Source of the DNA: Dehalococcoidales bacterium
GTDB taxonomy: Bacteria > Chloroflexota > Dehalococcoidia > Dehalococcoidales > Fen-1064
Direction of reading: 5' to 3'
Length of the DNA stretch: 15,807 bases
Assembly (NCBI GenBank): GCA_028713395.1
Contig: JAQTOJ010000015.1
Coordinates: 1-15,807, forward strand
The notes under the pieces are model-generated. The model was not told where the DNA came from, did not search any database, and worked only from the letters and a program-made list of their open reading frames with translations. Below, piece after piece: positions 14,315 through 15,807 of the stretch. The translations under genes were made by a program, and so were the position numbers. The first letter of the stretch is position 1. Each line of letters opens with the position of its first letter.

Positions 14315-15807
14315 TTAGTTTTCTCCAACCGTTCTAATCTTGATACCCGTGGTCACATTGCCTTTGCGGCCGTCACGGTAGGTGACCGAAGCCATGACTT
14401 CCACCTCATGCTTATCGTGATACATGGCCGAGATCAAATCCGAGTAGCGTGATTCCATGAACTCGCGGCGGATTTTCCGGGTGCGGGTGAGTTCTGCCTC
14501 GTCGGCGTCAAATTCCTTGTGCATGAGGACGAATTTGCGCACGCGGGAGGCTTCCGGCAGATAGCTGTTGACGCGCAGAATGTCTTTTTCTATCAGTTTG
14601 GCGACTGCATCCTTCTGCGAGAGATCGACGAAGGTGGTGAAATTGAGGCGTTCTTTTTCCGCCCATTTGCCGACCATTTTGAAATCCATGTTGATAATGG
14701 CGGAGACGTAATCATTATCTTTATTGCCGAGCACCATGGTGTCTTTGATGTACGGGCTGAATCTCAACCGGCCCTCGATATACTGAGGCGCGTAGCGGGC
14801 GCCGGTCTTCAGTTCGCCCATGTGGTCCATTCGATCGAGGAAGATGAGATGGCCTTTTTCGTTGATATTGACGGCATCACCGGTGCGCAGCCAGCCGTGA
14901 ACAATAGCTGCCGCTGTCTTTTTTTCATCGTGGTGGTAACCGCTGAACATGGAATCGCTGCGCACCAGTAATTCGCCGGAGTTCAAGATACGCACTTCGG
15001 TGCCGACCGCGGGACGTCCGACGCTTTCGAAATCGATCTCACCTTTGCCGTGAGAAGAGATGAGACCGGCTTCAGTGCTGGCATAGGTCTGGCGCAGTTC
15101 CACGCCGATGGCGTGAATCAAACGGAAGGTATCCAGGCTCAAGACCGAGCTGCCGGTGACGGCGAAGCGGATATTGATCAAGCCCAGCTTGTCCTTGAGG
15201 GGACGGAAGAGGAACCAGAAAGCGGGGACGGAGAGCAATTTCCACAATAAAGAGGGCGATTGGTTTTTGAATTTATAATCGGCGAGCTTGTGACCCACCG
15301 GCAGGAACAGTTTATAGGTAAAGCGCTTGAGAGGGTGGGCATCGATCATTTTCACCTGGATTTCGCTGACCAGACTCTCCCACTGGCGGGGGCCGTAAAT
15401 GACAAAGTTGGGTCCGATTTCCCGCGTGTCTTCGGCGATGGTTTCCGGTTCTTCCGGGAAGTTCAAAACCGCGCCGGTCAACAGGTGCGGGATGGTGGCG
15501 AAATAACTATCGCCCACCCAGGCGGCGGGGAAGTTGGAGATCAGGTTATCATCGGAATCGATGGGATAGCGGCTGACGAAGTTCTGGGCGGTGGCGATGA
15601 GGGCGCGGTGGGTGAGCAAGGCGCCTTTGGGCAGACCGGTAGTGCCGGAGGTGTAGTAGATGAAGGCGATATCGTCACCGGAAGCAGCGCGCAAATTTTG
15701 CTCAAAGAGATTGGGGTGTGATTTTTCGTATGCCTCGCCGAGTTTGATGACATCATAGAAACCGATGAGGAGCGGGTCGTCGTAATTCTTCAGTCCTTTG
15801 GGATCCC
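14315..15807 (-). CDS. Long-chain-type acyl-CoA synthetase (AMP-forming), 5' end beyond the window
   Basis: The open frame runs to the right edge (about 497 codons) without a stop, so the N-terminus is missing. It belongs to the AMP-binding FadD-like ligases, which make acyl-CoA from fatty acids with ATP. Counting from base 15694, A3 is YYTSGTTGLPKG (13-24), A5 is YASTEAG (204-210; commonly YGxTE), A7 is WLRTGDA (268-274), A8 is the altered FLDRMDHMGELKTG (285-298), and a possible catalytic Lys is K407 (TRTRKIRREF). The two hydrophobic stretches around residue 150-165 may contact membrane lipid. It has its own terminator downstream. With the PaaK-like gene at the other end of the cluster, the transporter genes are bracketed by acid-activating enzymes. 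Confidence 0.88.
   Translation of the reverse strand, partial: DPKGLKNYDDPLLIGFYDVIKLGEAYEKSHPNLFEQNLRAASGDDIAFIYYTSGTTGLPKGALLTHRALIATAQNFVSRYPIDSDDNLISNFPAAWVGDSYFATIPHLLTGAVLNFPEEPETIAEDTREIGPNFVIYGPRQWESLVSEIQVKMIDAHPLKRFTYKLFLPVGHKLADYKFKNQSPSLLWKLLSVPAFWFLFRPLKDKLGLINIRFAVTGSSVLSLDTFRLIHAIGVELRQTYASTEAGLISSHGKGEIDFESVGRPAVGTEVRILNSGELLVRSDSMFSGYHHDEKKTAAAIVHGWLRTGDAVNINEKGHLIFLDRMDHMGELKTGARYAPQYIEGRLRFSPYIKDTMVLGNKDNDYVSAIINMDFKMVGKWAEKERLNFTTFVDLSQKDAVAKLIEKDILRVNSYLPEASRVRKFVLMHKEFDADEAELTRTRKIRREFMESRYSDLISAMYHDKHEVEVMASVTYRDGRKGNVTTGIKIRTVGEN

Noticed and set aside
1..15807. Complete reassignment of TGA to Cys
   Set aside because: Three genes end with TGA in the expected place, two of them in tight stop-start overlaps, and normal Cys codons are in use. 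Only partial or context-dependent recoding remains possible.

Overview
The window looks like bacterial chromosome from an anaerobic or microaerobic Gram-positive-type or monoderm lineage. My best guess is Chloroflexota, close to Dehalococcoidia. It rests on gene content only: a geranylgeranyl-reductase-type flavoprotein, a short ThiC, a branched-chain-type ABC transporter beside acyl-CoA ligases, and intergenic palindromic repeats. I hold it with low confidence. There are no tRNA or rRNA genes, CRISPR arrays, insertion sequences or phage genes.

Layout. (1) 1-641: remnant of a SAM-dependent methyltransferase, broken by in-frame stops; one of them replaces the motif I Cys. (2) 642-937: spacer with palindromic repeats. 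(3) 915-2420: a near-consensus promoter, a TPP riboswitch with an intrinsic terminator, and thiC. (4) 2421-3044: repeat-bearing spacer. (5) 3045-5102: an FAD oxidoreductase of the geranylgeranyl reductase family and an unusual GreA-type protein with a recombinase-like N-terminal domain. (6) 5238-6334: a small Cys-containing protein translationally coupled to a LivG-type ATPase. (7) 6459-8003: msrB, msrA and a hypoxanthine/G:U-type DNA glycosylase, an oxidative or nitrosative damage repair group. (8) On the minus strand, reading from the right edge: an acyl-CoA synthetase (cut by the window end) with its own terminator; then livH, livM, a lipoprotein substrate-binding protein, livF, a phenylacetate-CoA-ligase-like enzyme and a YdeI-family protein.

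The minus-strand cluster has every part of a branched-chain-type ABC importer except LivG. The only LivG-like gene lies about 2.3 kb beyond the 3' end of that cluster's transcription unit, on the opposite strand. With two adenylate-forming acyl-CoA ligases next to it, the importer more likely feeds a carboxylic acid (aromatic or aliphatic) into CoA activation than simply imports leucine. This is inference.

The most striking observation is a pair of in-frame TGA codons, each exactly where the protein family has a Cys: motif I of the methyltransferase (78-80) and the lipidated Cys of the binding-protein lipobox (12059-12061). Elsewhere in the window TGA ends ordinary genes and TGC/TGT encode Cys. 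The explanation is therefore either nonsense mutation or sequence error, or context-dependent UGA recoding (Cys or Sec). The second notable item is the fusion of a tyrosine-recombinase core-binding-like domain to a complete GreA.
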